This document shows, piece by piece, positions 8,039 through 17,016 of a stretch of 64,000 nucleotides of DNA (the first letter of the stretch is position 1; every line of letters begins with the position of its first letter). The stretch spans positions 186,001-250,000 of the forward strand of contig NC_013947.1 of assembly GCF_000024545.1 (NCBI RefSeq), read 5' to 3'. The translations under genes and the position numbers were made by a program. The notes beneath the pieces were generated by a model, which was not told the origin of the DNA, made no database searches, and saw nothing but the letters and a program-made list of their open reading frames with translations. This stretch comes from Stackebrandtia nassauensis DSM 44728. Its GTDB lineage: Bacteria; Actinomycetota; Actinomycetes; Mycobacteriales; Micromonosporaceae.

Positions 8039-11000
8039 CTATGTCCTGCCGCGACGGCGTTCGCGGCGACGGGCCGCGTCCGGATGGGGGACGCGGCGCC
8101 GGGCGGCACCGCGCTTGGCTCCGACGGCCGGCCGGGGCTCGACGCCGAGGCTAGCGGCCAGGGCGGCGATGGTGGGGTGGGTGAAGAACGCGGTCAACGG
8201 CAGGTCGAGGCCGTGCCGGACGCGCAGCTCCTGCCGCACCTTCACAATGGACATCGAGGTGGCGCCGAGGTCGAACAGGTTGGCGGTGACGCTGACGGCG
8301 GGCAGCTGGAGCACCTCGCACCAGACCTCGTGGAGGCGGAGCTGCGCGTCGTCGGCGGGCAGTGCGCGGTCGGGGGCGGTATCGGGGGGCGCGGCCAGTG
8401 CGGCGACGGCCTTGCGGTCGCCCTTTCCGCTGGGGGTCAACGGGAGTGCGGCCACGGCGGTGATCTGGCTGGGGACCATGTGGGCCGGGAGCTGCCGGGC
8501 GGCCCAGCGCTTGGCCTCGCTGGCGAGCCAGTCGGTGCTGGTCGGCTCGCGGCCTGGCTGGCCGCCGGGAGCGACAGCAGCACCGGCGGCCGAGCCGGTG
8601 ACGGCGGCCACCAGCTGCTTCTCGCCGCCGGGGGCGGTGCGGACCGCGACGAGCGCGTCGCGGACGTCGGGGTGTTCGCGCAGCACCGCCTCGATCTCGC
8701 CGAGTTCGATGCGGTGGCCCCGGATCTTGACCTGATCGTCGACGCGGCCCAGGAAGTCGAGGCTGCCGTCGCGGTTCCAGCGGGCCAGGTCGCCGGTGCG
8801 AAACGCCCGGGTGCCGTCGGGCGCGGTCACGAACCGTTCGGCGGACAGGTCGGCGCGGCCCTGGTAGGAGCGGGCGACGCCCGTCCCGGCGATCCACAGT
8901 TCACCGGCGGCGCCGGTGGGCGCCAGCCGACCGTGGCTGTCCATGATGAACATTCGCAGGCCGGGGATCGGTCGGCCCACCGTGATCCGGCCAGGGTCGG
9001 TGATGTGGGCGCTGGTCGCCCATACCGTGGTCTCGGTGGGGCCGTAGACGTTGTGGACTTCGAGGCCGAGCCACAGCAGCGACTCGGCAAGGTCACTCGA
9101 CAGTGCCTCGCCGCCGGTGAGGATGCGGCGCAGTCGGGGCGGTGCGTCCTTGGCGTGGTCGGTGTACAGCTTCCAGGTCGACGGCGTGGCCTGGGCGACG
9201 GTGACGCCGTGCTCGGTCAGCGCCTCGTCCAGCCGCTCGGGATCGCCCGCCATCGTGTTGTCCAGCATCACCACCGTCCCGCCGGTGACCAGCGGGACGA
9301 ACAGCTCGATGAACACGGGGTCGAAGGACATGGACGTCAGGCCCGCCATGCGATCCTCGGCGGTGAACCCGAGCAGGTCGGCGAACGCGTCGATCTGGTT
9401 GGCGATGCCTCGGTGTTCTATCTGGACACCCTTGGGGCGGCCGGTGGAGCCGGAGGTGTAGATCGTGTAGGCCAGCCGGTCGGCGGGAACCTCCACAGCC
9501 GACGGTTCCAGAGTCGGATTGTCCGGCAGCTCGTCCACGTGGATGACGGGCGTGCCCTCGGCGATCGGCAGCGACGCGGCCAGTTCGCGGGTGGACAGCA
9601 CCGCCACGGCGCCGCTGTCGGCGAGCATGAACTCCAGCCGCGCGGCCGGGTAGCCGGGGTCCAGCGGCACGAACGCCGCGTCCGCCGCCCAGACACCGAG
9701 CAGAGTGGACAACATGAAGCGGTTGCGGGGCAGGCAGACCGCGACCAGTGACTCAGGTTCCAGTCCGAGTTCCCGCAGCGCCGCCGCCACGGTGTCGGCG
9801 TGTCGGCACAACCACTCGTAGCTGACCTCGCCGTCGGTGTCGATGACCGCGACCCGGTCAGGCTCGGACGCGGCGCGGTCCCTGATCCGGGTCAGCGCCG
9901 GCGTCAGATCACCCGACGGTGCCCCGGTTCCGGTGCGCAGCAGGTGCTCGCGCTCCTCGGCGGCCAGGATCTCGATGCCGGACACCGGCCGGTCCGGTGC
10001 GTCGACCATCGCCGCCACCGCGTTGCCGAAGTGGACGGCGAAACGGTGCGCGGTTTCCGGATCGAAAAGGGCGGTGGAGTACTGCACCACCCCGTCGAGC
10101 CCGGAGGCGCCGGGCGCCAACTCCAGCGTCATGTCGAACATGGACGTTCCGCCGTAGACGTCGAGACGCTCCAGCCGCGCCCCCGGCAGTTTCAGCTCGT
10201 CGCCGGGGGTGTTCTGGTACGAGAACATCGCCTGGACCAGCGGATGGTGGATGAGGCTGCGTTCCGGTGCCAGTCCCTCGACGAGCCATTCGAACGGGAC
10301 GTCCTCGTTGGCGAAGGCCGCCAGGCTCGCGTCCCGGGTGCGGGCCACCAGTTCGGCGACGGTCGGGTCGCCGGACACGTCGCCGCGCAGCACCACCGTG
10401 TTGACGAAGAACCCGATCAGCGCCTCGGTCTCGCTGCGGCCCCGGCCCGCCGACGGCGTGGCCACCAGCAGGTCCCGCTGACCAGTCCAGCGCGACAGCA
10501 CCAGGAAGTACGCGCTCAACAGTGTCATGTAGACGGTGGAGCCGCAGCGGGTGGCGAGCCGTTCGACGGCGGCCATGGTCTCGTCGGGGATCGTGAACTC
10601 GGTGGTGGCGCCCTCGTGGCGTGGCTCGTCCGGACGGAGCCGGTCGCCGGGCAGCTCCAGCAGTTGTGGCGCACCCGAAAGCGCGGCCACGTAGTCGCGG
10701 TGCCGGGCCGCCACGGCCTCCGACTTCACCGCTTCGGCCTGCCAGAGCGTGTAGTCGACGTACTGGAGTCGCAGCGGCGGCAGGTGCGGCTTGGTCCCGC
10801 CCAGGTACGCCAGGTAACAGCTGCCGATCTCGTCGGCGAGCACGCCCAGCGACCAGCCGTCGGCGATGATGTGGTGCAGCACGAACGTCAGCACGGTGTC
10901 GCCGCCGCCACGGATCAGCGCGACCCGCAGCAGCGGCGCCTCGTCGAGCCGGAACGGCCGCTCGATGACCTCGCGCAGCGCGGCCGGGGCGTCGCCGGTC

Positions 11001-11254
11001 TCGATGACCTCGACCGGCACCGCGACGGTCGACACGATCACCTGGACCGGGCTGCCGTCCACGACACCGAAGCGGGTGCGCAGCGACTCGTGCCGGGCCA
11101 CGACGGTGTCGACAGCGGACTGAAGCGCCGCGACGTCGACGGTGCCGTGCACGCGGCGGGTCAGGTCCACATGCTGCCGGGCACCGCCGGGTGTCAGCTG
11201 TTCGGCGAACCACAGCCGCCGCTGCGCGAACGAGACCGGATAGACCTCATTCAT
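8039..11254 (-). CDS. non-ribosomal peptide synthetase, C-A-T (glycine-like code)
   Basis: 1071 residues. The ATG start has AGAGGAAA upstream and overlaps the preceding NRPS stop by 8 bp. C domain about 1-430 (FAQRRLWFAEQL; HHIIADGWS intact). A domain about 445-935 (YTSGSTGRPKG, VYGPTETT, GRVDDQVKIRGHRIELGE, PSGKGDRK). T domain about 960-1035 with the attachment Ser in DLGATSMS, an unusual variant of the GGxS motif. The by-eye specificity code is DPIQLGVVWK, close to the glycine code DILQLGLIWK, so Gly or another small residue is the best guess. The C-terminal tail past 1035 is Arg-rich and low complexity. No epimerisation or release domain. Confidence 0.93.
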   Translation of the reverse strand: MNEVYPVSFAQRRLWFAEQLTPGGARQHVDLTRRVHGTVDVAALQSAVDTVVARHESLRTRFGVVDGSPVQVIVSTVAVPVEVIETGDAPAALREVIERPFRLDEAPLLRVALIRGGGDTVLTFVLHHIIADGWSLGVLADEIGSCYLAYLGGTKPHLPPLRLQYVDYTLWQAEAVKSEAVAARHRDYVAALSGAPQLLELPGDRLRPDEPRHEGATTEFTIPDETMAAVERLATRCGSTVYMTLLSAYFLVLSRWTGQRDLLVATPSAGRGRSETEALIGFFVNTVVLRGDVSGDPTVAELVARTRDASLAAFANEDVPFEWLVEGLAPERSLIHHPLVQAMFSYQNTPGDELKLPGARLERLDVYGGTSMFDMTLELAPGASGLDGVVQYSTALFDPETAHRFAVHFGNAVAAMVDAPDRPVSGIEILAAEEREHLLRTGTGAPSGDLTPALTRIRDRAASEPDRVAVIDTDGEVSYEWLCRHADTVAAALRELGLEPESLVAVCLPRNRFMLSTLLGVWAADAAFVPLDPGYPAARLEFMLADSGAVAVLSTRELAASLPIAEGTPVIHVDELPDNPTLEPSAVEVPADRLAYTIYTSGSTGRPKGVQIEHRGIANQIDAFADLLGFTAEDRMAGLTSMSFDPVFIELFVPLVTGGTVVMLDNTMAGDPERLDEALTEHGVTVAQATPSTWKLYTDHAKDAPPRLRRILTGGEALSSDLAESLLWLGLEVHNVYGPTETTVWATSAHITDPGRITVGRPIPGLRMFIMDSHGRLAPTGAAGELWIAGTGVARSYQGRADLSAERFVTAPDGTRAFRTGDLARWNRDGSLDFLGRVDDQVKIRGHRIELGEIEAVLREHPDVRDALVAVRTAPGGEKQLVAAVTGSAAGAAVAPGGQPGREPTSTDWLASEAKRWAARQLPAHMVPSQITAVAALPLTPSGKGDRKAVAALAAPPDTAPDRALPADDAQLRLHEVWCEVLQLPAVSVTANLFDLGATSMSIVKVRQELRVRHGLDLPLTAFFTHPTIAALAASLGVEPRPAVGAKRGAARRRVPHPDAARRRERRRGRT

Positions 11255-14200
11255 CGGTTTCCTCTTTCCGTTGCGGGGCTTCGGCGTTGAGCACCATCGC
11301 CGTGACCAGGCCGTCGGTGTCGAGCAATGGCGGCACCGCCACGTCGGCGTCCAGGACGGTGCTCATCGGACGGTCGACAGCCGCCGCGTCCATGGCGATG
11401 ACACCGCTGGCCAACAACGCCAGGTATTCCCGCAGCCGCGCGGGCGGCTCGTAGCCGGACAGGCTGAGGTGCAGCCGCCCCTCGAACGGGAACACGTCGA
11501 GCCGCAGCCGGTGCTCCTGCTGCGAGTACGCCGCCGGGGTCTCGTCGATGAGTTCGAAGCCCTGCTCGTGTTCGTCCTCGCCGGTGTCGGCGCTGGGCGC
11601 ATTCTGGAACACCAGATAGGTGTCGAACAGGGCCTCGCCCTCGTTTAGGCCCGCCATTCGGACCAGCTCGGGTTGCGGGATCATGCCGTGGTCGATCAGG
11701 TCGAGCGAACTTTCGGCCGCGCCTGTCATCCAGTCGCGGACGGCATCGGCGGGCCCGGCCCGCCAGGTCGTCGGCAGCGTGTTCATGAACATGCCCAGCG
11801 CGGTCTCGATGCCGGGCAGTTCGGCGGGACGCCCCGCCGTGGTCAGCCCGAACCGCGGCGCGGCGTGGCCGTCGAGGCGCTGGGTCACCGCTCCCCACAG
11901 CGCTTGTACGCCCGCGGCTGCGGTGACACCGGCCGCGCGGCAGGCGGCGTGGAAACCGCGCGCGGCTTGGGCGTCCACCGTGGTGATGAGGACGTTGAAG
12001 TCGCGGTGCGACAGCCGGTTCGCGGGTGGCACCGGGATCGGCGACATCGACGTCAACCGCTCCCGCCACCAGTCCGCGACGCTGCCGTCGCGCATCCGCT
12101 CTTCTCGCCACTCCACATACGACGCGTAGTCGAAGGGTGCTCGCCGCTTGGCCCCCGTTTCGCCGGGTCGGTGGTACGCGGCCAGGAAGTCGCCCAGGTA
12201 GGTGGTGAAGCTCCAGCCGTCGAGGCGCCGGTAGTCCATGCTGATCACCCAGCAGCCGTGCCGCTCGCCCAGCCGGATGAACGCGAACCGGGTCGGCAGA
12301 CTGGTGGCGGGGTCGAATCCGGTTTCCCGGTCGGTGCGCAGGAACTCGGCGATGGCCTCGGTCTTGGCGTCGTCGTCGAGACCGGACCAGTCCAGTGCGG
12401 TGATCGAACCGTCCACGTTGGCTTCGGGGCTCTGCGTGAAACCGTCACCGCTTCGGCGCAGCACGGTGCGCAGGAACGGCGTGGCGGCCACCGTGGCGTG
12501 CCACGCCTCGCGGGCGGCGTCGGGGTCGAACTCGCCCTGGTAACGCAGAACCCGTTGCACCACATACATTCCGTTGGACGTCCGCTCCGGCGCGACGCTC
12601 ATCATGTGTTCCTGGAGCGGCGAGGCGGGGAAGCTGCCGCTGGGCAGGTCGCGGACCCGCGCGGGCGAGGCCGCCACAGTTGGTGCGGTCGTGTCGGTGT
12701 CCAGGAACGTCGCCAGCAGTTCCACGGTCTGGTTGGCGAAGATCGACCGGATCATCACCGGATGCCCGGCGTCGCGTAGCCGCACCGCGACCTGGGTGAT
12801 CTTGATGCTGTCGCCGCCCAGATCGAAGAAATTGTCCTCGCAGGTCACCTCGGGGACGTTCAGGACGGCGGCGAAGATCTCGGCGACCAGCCGCTCGGTG
12901 GCCGTCCTGGGTGGAGTGTGTCCGCGCGAGATCTGCCGCAGGTCGGGGATCCGCTCCAGCACCGAACGATCCACCTTGCCGGTGGCGCTGACCGGCATGC
13001 GCCGCAACGGAACCAGCATCGACGGAACCATGTAGTCGGGCAGGATGTCGCGCAGCCGCTGCCGCAGCGCGCGCGGCAGGTCCCGCCATGCCCAACCCGA
13101 CGCGGGGGTGTTGGTGTCGGGTTCGTCGCTGACGTGCGGGACGGTGACCCGCGTGCCCGGGTGGTGGTAGACGACGGCCAGACTGCCCGGCGCGCCGCTC
13201 GGCGACCAGGTGACGAGGGCTTCCAGGCCGGTGCCCTCGGCCAGTTCCCGCAGTCTCGCGGGCTGGACGCCGTCGGGGTGAAGCCGCGCGTTGGGGATTC
13301 CCGCAACCGCGAGGTAGTCGCCGTCCACACCGGACGCGAGCTGTTCGGTCAGTCGGTCGAGGTTCTCCCAGTGGCCGAACTCGGTGACGGGGATCGGTTC
13401 GCCCTCGGTGTGCAGCGTGACGTCGTAGCGGTAGCGGACCAGCTGGTTGTCGCCGTGCGAGTACTTGACGCTGGTCTCGGCCCAGCGCAGTCCCGGGATG
13501 CGTTGTGGGAGCGTGGTGAAGTAGGCCGGGTGGATGAGCAGTTCGGTCTCCTCGGCGAACTGCCGTTCGGCCCGCGCGGTCAGAACGGCCTCGTCGGTGT
13601 CGGGGTTTTGGTGCCGCACCACGGAATCGTGGAACATCGCGGTGATGCCGAGGTTGCGGATGTCGCCCAGGAATATCGTCCCCTCCGGTGCCAGGAGCGT
13701 GGCGGCGGACGCCAGCACCGCGTCCAGGTAGTCGCGGTCGGGGAAGTACTGCGCCACCGAGTTGATGACGACGCAGTCGAAGGTCTGACCGTCCAGTGCC
13801 GACAGTTCGTCGGCGGCCAGCCGGTGCAGCGACACCTTGTCGGTCAAGCCGAGCTTCGGCAGCTGCGCGGCGATGTAGTCAAGGCCCTCGGCCGAGACGT
13901 CGATACCGGTGTAGTGCTCGCAGCCGCGCGCCAGCTTGAACGCGAAAAGCCCGGTGCCGCAACCGATCTCGAGGATGCGGCGCGGCCGGGTGGCGGTGAT
14001 CTTCGCGACCGCGTCGGCGTGCCACGCCGACATCTCGTCCACCGGGATCGGTTTCTTGCTGTAGCTGGACTGCCAGCCCTTCAGGTTGAACTCGGGGTCC
14101 TCGGGGTCGTCGCCGTCGGTGTAGGCCTGGTCGAAGACGTCCGACCACGGGACGGTCGCCTCGCCGGTGTCCAGGTGCCCGGCGTCGGGGACCACGAAGC

Positions 14201-16991
14201 CCAGCAGCTGCTTGTCGCCGGACGCGTCCACGCGACACAGCACCGCGGCCTCGGCGACCTCGGGCTGCCGGTTCAGGGCCGCCTCCACCTCGCCGAGCTC
14301 GATACGGAAACCACGGACCTTGACCTGATCGTCGATGCGGCCCAGGAAGTCCAGCGCGCCGTCGGCGCGGCGCCGCACCAGGTCACCGGTGCGATAGACG
14401 CGCTCACCGTCGCCGCCGAACGGGTCGGGGCGGAATCGCTCGGCGGTCAGGTCGGGACGGTTCAGGTAGCCTCGCGCGACCTGCACGCCGCCGATCCACA
14501 GTTCCCCCGGGACACCCACGGGGAGCTCGTTGCCGTGTTCGTCGACGACATGCGCGCGGGTGTTGGCCACCGGATGCCCGATCGGCGGCGGACCGGCGAC
14601 GTCGGGCCGCCAGGCCCAGTAGGTGACGTCGATGGCGCATTCGGTGGGGCCGTAGAGGTTGTCGATCGCGATGCCGCAGTCAGCCTCGACGCGTTCGCAC
14701 AGGTCGCGCGGCAGGGCGTCGCCGCTGGTGAAGATCCGGCGCAACGAGGATTCGGCGAGGCTGCCGTGCGCCAGCAGTGCCGACAACGCCGTCGGTACGA
14801 AGTGGATATGGGTGACGCGGTGCCGGGTGATCTCGTCGAGCAGCCGCTCCGGTTCCCGGTGCGCGTCCGGGGTGGCCAGCACGATCGCGGCGCCGTGCAT
14901 CAAGGGCCACAGGAATTCCCACACCGACACGTCGAAGGTGTAGGTGGTCTTCTGCATCACCCGGTCGCTCTCGGCGAGCCGGTACTCGCGCTGCATCCAG
15001 TTGATCCGGTTCATCGCCGCGCGGTGCTCGACCATGACGCCCTTGGGGGTTCCGGTGGAGCCGGAGGTGTGGATGACGTAGGCGAGGTCGCGGTCGGATG
15101 CGGCGACCTGCGGCCAGCCGGTGTCTTGTTCCGCGAGGGCGGCGATCGTGGCCGGGGCGTCGAGGCTCAGGACGGTCACGGTGTCGGGCAGGTCCACCAG
15201 CGCGCCACGATCGTCCTCAGTGGTCACGACGATGCCGATGCCGCCGTCGCGGACCATCTGCGCGACCCGCGCGGGTGGCTGCTCGGGATCGAAGGGCACA
15301 TAGGCGCCACCGGAGGCCAGCGTGCCCAGGATGGACGGCACGAGATGCGGGCCCCGTCGCAGACAGAGCCCCACCAGGCCGTCGGAGTCGATGCCGATGC
15401 CGCGCAACAGGTTCGCGATGCGCCCGGCGGCATCGGACAGCTCTCCCCGAGTGAGGTGGACGCCGTCACCCGACACGGCGATCGCGTCGGGCTGCTCACG
15501 CACCCGGTCGGCGACGACATCGGTGATCCGCCGCCCCAGTTCGGTGTCGGCCTCGGTCGCGTTCCAGGCCGCGAGCTGTTCCCGCTCCGAAGCCGACAGC
15601 ATCGGTGCCGTGGCCACCGATCCATGCGGGTCGGCGAGCATCGCCCGCAACATCTGGTCATAGTGGACGGCAAGTCGCTCGGCGGTGGCCGCGTCGAACA
15701 GGTCGGTGGCGTACTCGATGACCCCCGTGTAGCCCGCCGCCGCGGGGAAGAACTCCATCGTGACGTCGAACTTCGTCGTGCCGGTCTCGGTGTCGATCGA
15801 CTCCAGCGACGCGCCCGCCAGATCCAGGTCACCGGCCGGAGCGCTCTGCAGGATGAACATCACCTGCGCCAACGGATTGTGCGACAGCGTCCGATCCAGC
15901 GACAGCGCGTCCACCAGCTGCTCGAACGGCAGCTCCTGCCGCGAGAACGAATCCAGGCACACCCGCTTGACCCGGTCCAGCAACTCGGCGAACGACGGCT
16001 CACCGGTGAGATCCATCGGCAGCACCACCGTGTTGACGAAGAACCCGATCACCGACTCGGTCTCCACCCGGGAACGGTTGGCCACCGGGGTGGCGCAGTT
16101 CAACCGCCGCTCACCGCTCCAGCGGCGCAGCACCGCGCTGAAAGCCGTCAGCAGCACCGCGAACGGCGTGGTCGCGTGCTCGCGGGCCAGCCGCTCCACG
16201 TCCGCGCGCACCGCCGCCGACACCGCGAACCGGTGCCGGGACCCGTTGAAGGTCTGCACGGCGGGACGCGGCCGGTCGGTGGGCAGCTCCAGCACCTTCG
16301 GGTTGTGCGACAACGCCTCCATCCACCACGACAGCTGCTCCTTGTGCTCCGGAGTGCCCTCCCGGGACCGCTGCCACAGTGAATAGTCCACATAGCTGAT
16401 CGGGATCGGCTTCAGGTCGGCGTCGGTGCCGTGCAGGTGCTGTCGGTACACGGCGGTGAACTCGCCGATGAACACGCCCAGCGACCAGCCGTCGGCGATG
16501 ATGTGATGGATCGCGATCGACAGCACCGCCTCGCCCGGCCCAGTCCTGGTGAGCAGCACCCGCAGCAGCGGTCCGGTCTCCAGGTCGAACAACTCCCGTC
16601 CGAACGCGTCGAGCCGGACGTCCAGCTCGCCCTCGTCGGCGGTGTCCAGCCGCACCTTCACGACCGCCTGCGGCTCCACCACCTGTGCCGGAGTGTCACC
16701 GTCCACGATGAACCGGGTGCGCAGCGACGCGTGCCGCGCCACCAACGTGTCCACTGTCTTCTGCAGCGCGGTGAGGGATACCTCGCCGCGCACCCGGTAG
16801 CTTCCCACGATGTTGTAAGCGCTGGTGTCGGGCAGGAACCGCGACAGGAACCAGATCCGCTGCTGCCCGGCCGACAGCGCGGCGCGGGTGGCGCCGGTGG
16901 GTTTGATGCCCTCCGGCCGCGCCCCGGCCTTGCCCGCGCGCAGCGCGGCCAGCCGGGAACGCTGTTCCTCGGTGAGTGCGGAGATGTCCAC
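11247..16991 (-). CDS. NRPS, C-A(Ser)-N-methyltransferase-T-C* with non-canonical terminal C domain
   Basis: 1914 residues, GTG start with GGAAGGAAA upstream. A short helical N-terminus precedes C (about 35-470, HHIIADGWS). A (about 485-950; HTSGSTGTPKG, LYGPTECAI) has the by-eye code DVWHFSLIDK, a serine-type code. An N-methyltransferase (about 955-1290; SAM motif ILEIGCGTG near 13970) is inserted before A10 (SATGKVDR), implying N-methylserine. T about 1365-1435 (FFDLGGDSI). A second C domain (about 1445-1895) starts with FPASPLQEHM and has GRPAELPGIE and GMFMNTLP. Its active-site motif at about 12218-12236 reads DYRRLDGWS, replacing both His of HHxxxDG. It ends without a thioesterase. Confidence 0.94.
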   Translation of the reverse strand: MDISALTEEQRSRLAALRAGKAGARPEGIKPTGATRAALSAGQQRIWFLSRFLPDTSAYNIVGSYRVRGEVSLTALQKTVDTLVARHASLRTRFIVDGDTPAQVVEPQAVVKVRLDTADEGELDVRLDAFGRELFDLETGPLLRVLLTRTGPGEAVLSIAIHHIIADGWSLGVFIGEFTAVYRQHLHGTDADLKPIPISYVDYSLWQRSREGTPEHKEQLSWWMEALSHNPKVLELPTDRPRPAVQTFNGSRHRFAVSAAVRADVERLAREHATTPFAVLLTAFSAVLRRWSGERRLNCATPVANRSRVETESVIGFFVNTVVLPMDLTGEPSFAELLDRVKRVCLDSFSRQELPFEQLVDALSLDRTLSHNPLAQVMFILQSAPAGDLDLAGASLESIDTETGTTKFDVTMEFFPAAAGYTGVIEYATDLFDAATAERLAVHYDQMLRAMLADPHGSVATAPMLSASEREQLAAWNATEADTELGRRITDVVADRVREQPDAIAVSGDGVHLTRGELSDAAGRIANLLRGIGIDSDGLVGLCLRRGPHLVPSILGTLASGGAYVPFDPEQPPARVAQMVRDGGIGIVVTTEDDRGALVDLPDTVTVLSLDAPATIAALAEQDTGWPQVAASDRDLAYVIHTSGSTGTPKGVMVEHRAAMNRINWMQREYRLAESDRVMQKTTYTFDVSVWEFLWPLMHGAAIVLATPDAHREPERLLDEITRHRVTHIHFVPTALSALLAHGSLAESSLRRIFTSGDALPRDLCERVEADCGIAIDNLYGPTECAIDVTYWAWRPDVAGPPPIGHPVANTRAHVVDEHGNELPVGVPGELWIGGVQVARGYLNRPDLTAERFRPDPFGGDGERVYRTGDLVRRRADGALDFLGRIDDQVKVRGFRIELGEVEAALNRQPEVAEAAVLCRVDASGDKQLLGFVVPDAGHLDTGEATVPWSDVFDQAYTDGDDPEDPEFNLKGWQSSYSKKPIPVDEMSAWHADAVAKITATRPRRILEIGCGTGLFAFKLARGCEHYTGIDVSAEGLDYIAAQLPKLGLTDKVSLHRLAADELSALDGQTFDCVVINSVAQYFPDRDYLDAVLASAATLLAPEGTIFLGDIRNLGITAMFHDSVVRHQNPDTDEAVLTARAERQFAEETELLIHPAYFTTLPQRIPGLRWAETSVKYSHGDNQLVRYRYDVTLHTEGEPIPVTEFGHWENLDRLTEQLASGVDGDYLAVAGIPNARLHPDGVQPARLRELAEGTGLEALVTWSPSGAPGSLAVVYHHPGTRVTVPHVSDEPDTNTPASGWAWRDLPRALRQRLRDILPDYMVPSMLVPLRRMPVSATGKVDRSVLERIPDLRQISRGHTPPRTATERLVAEIFAAVLNVPEVTCEDNFFDLGGDSIKITQVAVRLRDAGHPVMIRSIFANQTVELLATFLDTDTTAPTVAASPARVRDLPSGSFPASPLQEHMMSVAPERTSNGMYVVQRVLRYQGEFDPDAAREAWHATVAATPFLRTVLRRSGDGFTQSPEANVDGSITALDWSGLDDDAKTEAIAEFLRTDRETGFDPATSLPTRFAFIRLGERHGCWVISMDYRRLDGWSFTTYLGDFLAAYHRPGETGAKRRAPFDYASYVEWREERMRDGSVADWWRERLTSMSPIPVPPANRLSHRDFNVLITTVDAQAARGFHAACRAAGVTAAAGVQALWGAVTQRLDGHAAPRFGLTTAGRPAELPGIETALGMFMNTLPTTWRAGPADAVRDWMTGAAESSLDLIDHGMIPQPELVRMAGLNEGEALFDTYLVFQNAPSADTGEDEHEQGFELIDETPAAYSQQEHRLRLDVFPFEGRLHLSLSGYEPPARLREYLALLASGVIAMDAAAVDRPMSTVLDADVAVPPLLDTDGLVTAMVLNAEAPQRKEETDE

Positions 16992-17016
16992 GGGGTTTCC
17001 TTCCAGCAGTGAGGGA

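Noticed and set aside
11247-12660. Epimerisation domain at the end of the serine NRPS
   Set aside because: Its position fits, but the motifs (SPLQEHM, GRPAELPGIE, GMFMNTLP) are those of condensation domains and the HHxxxDG needed for epimerisation is absent.
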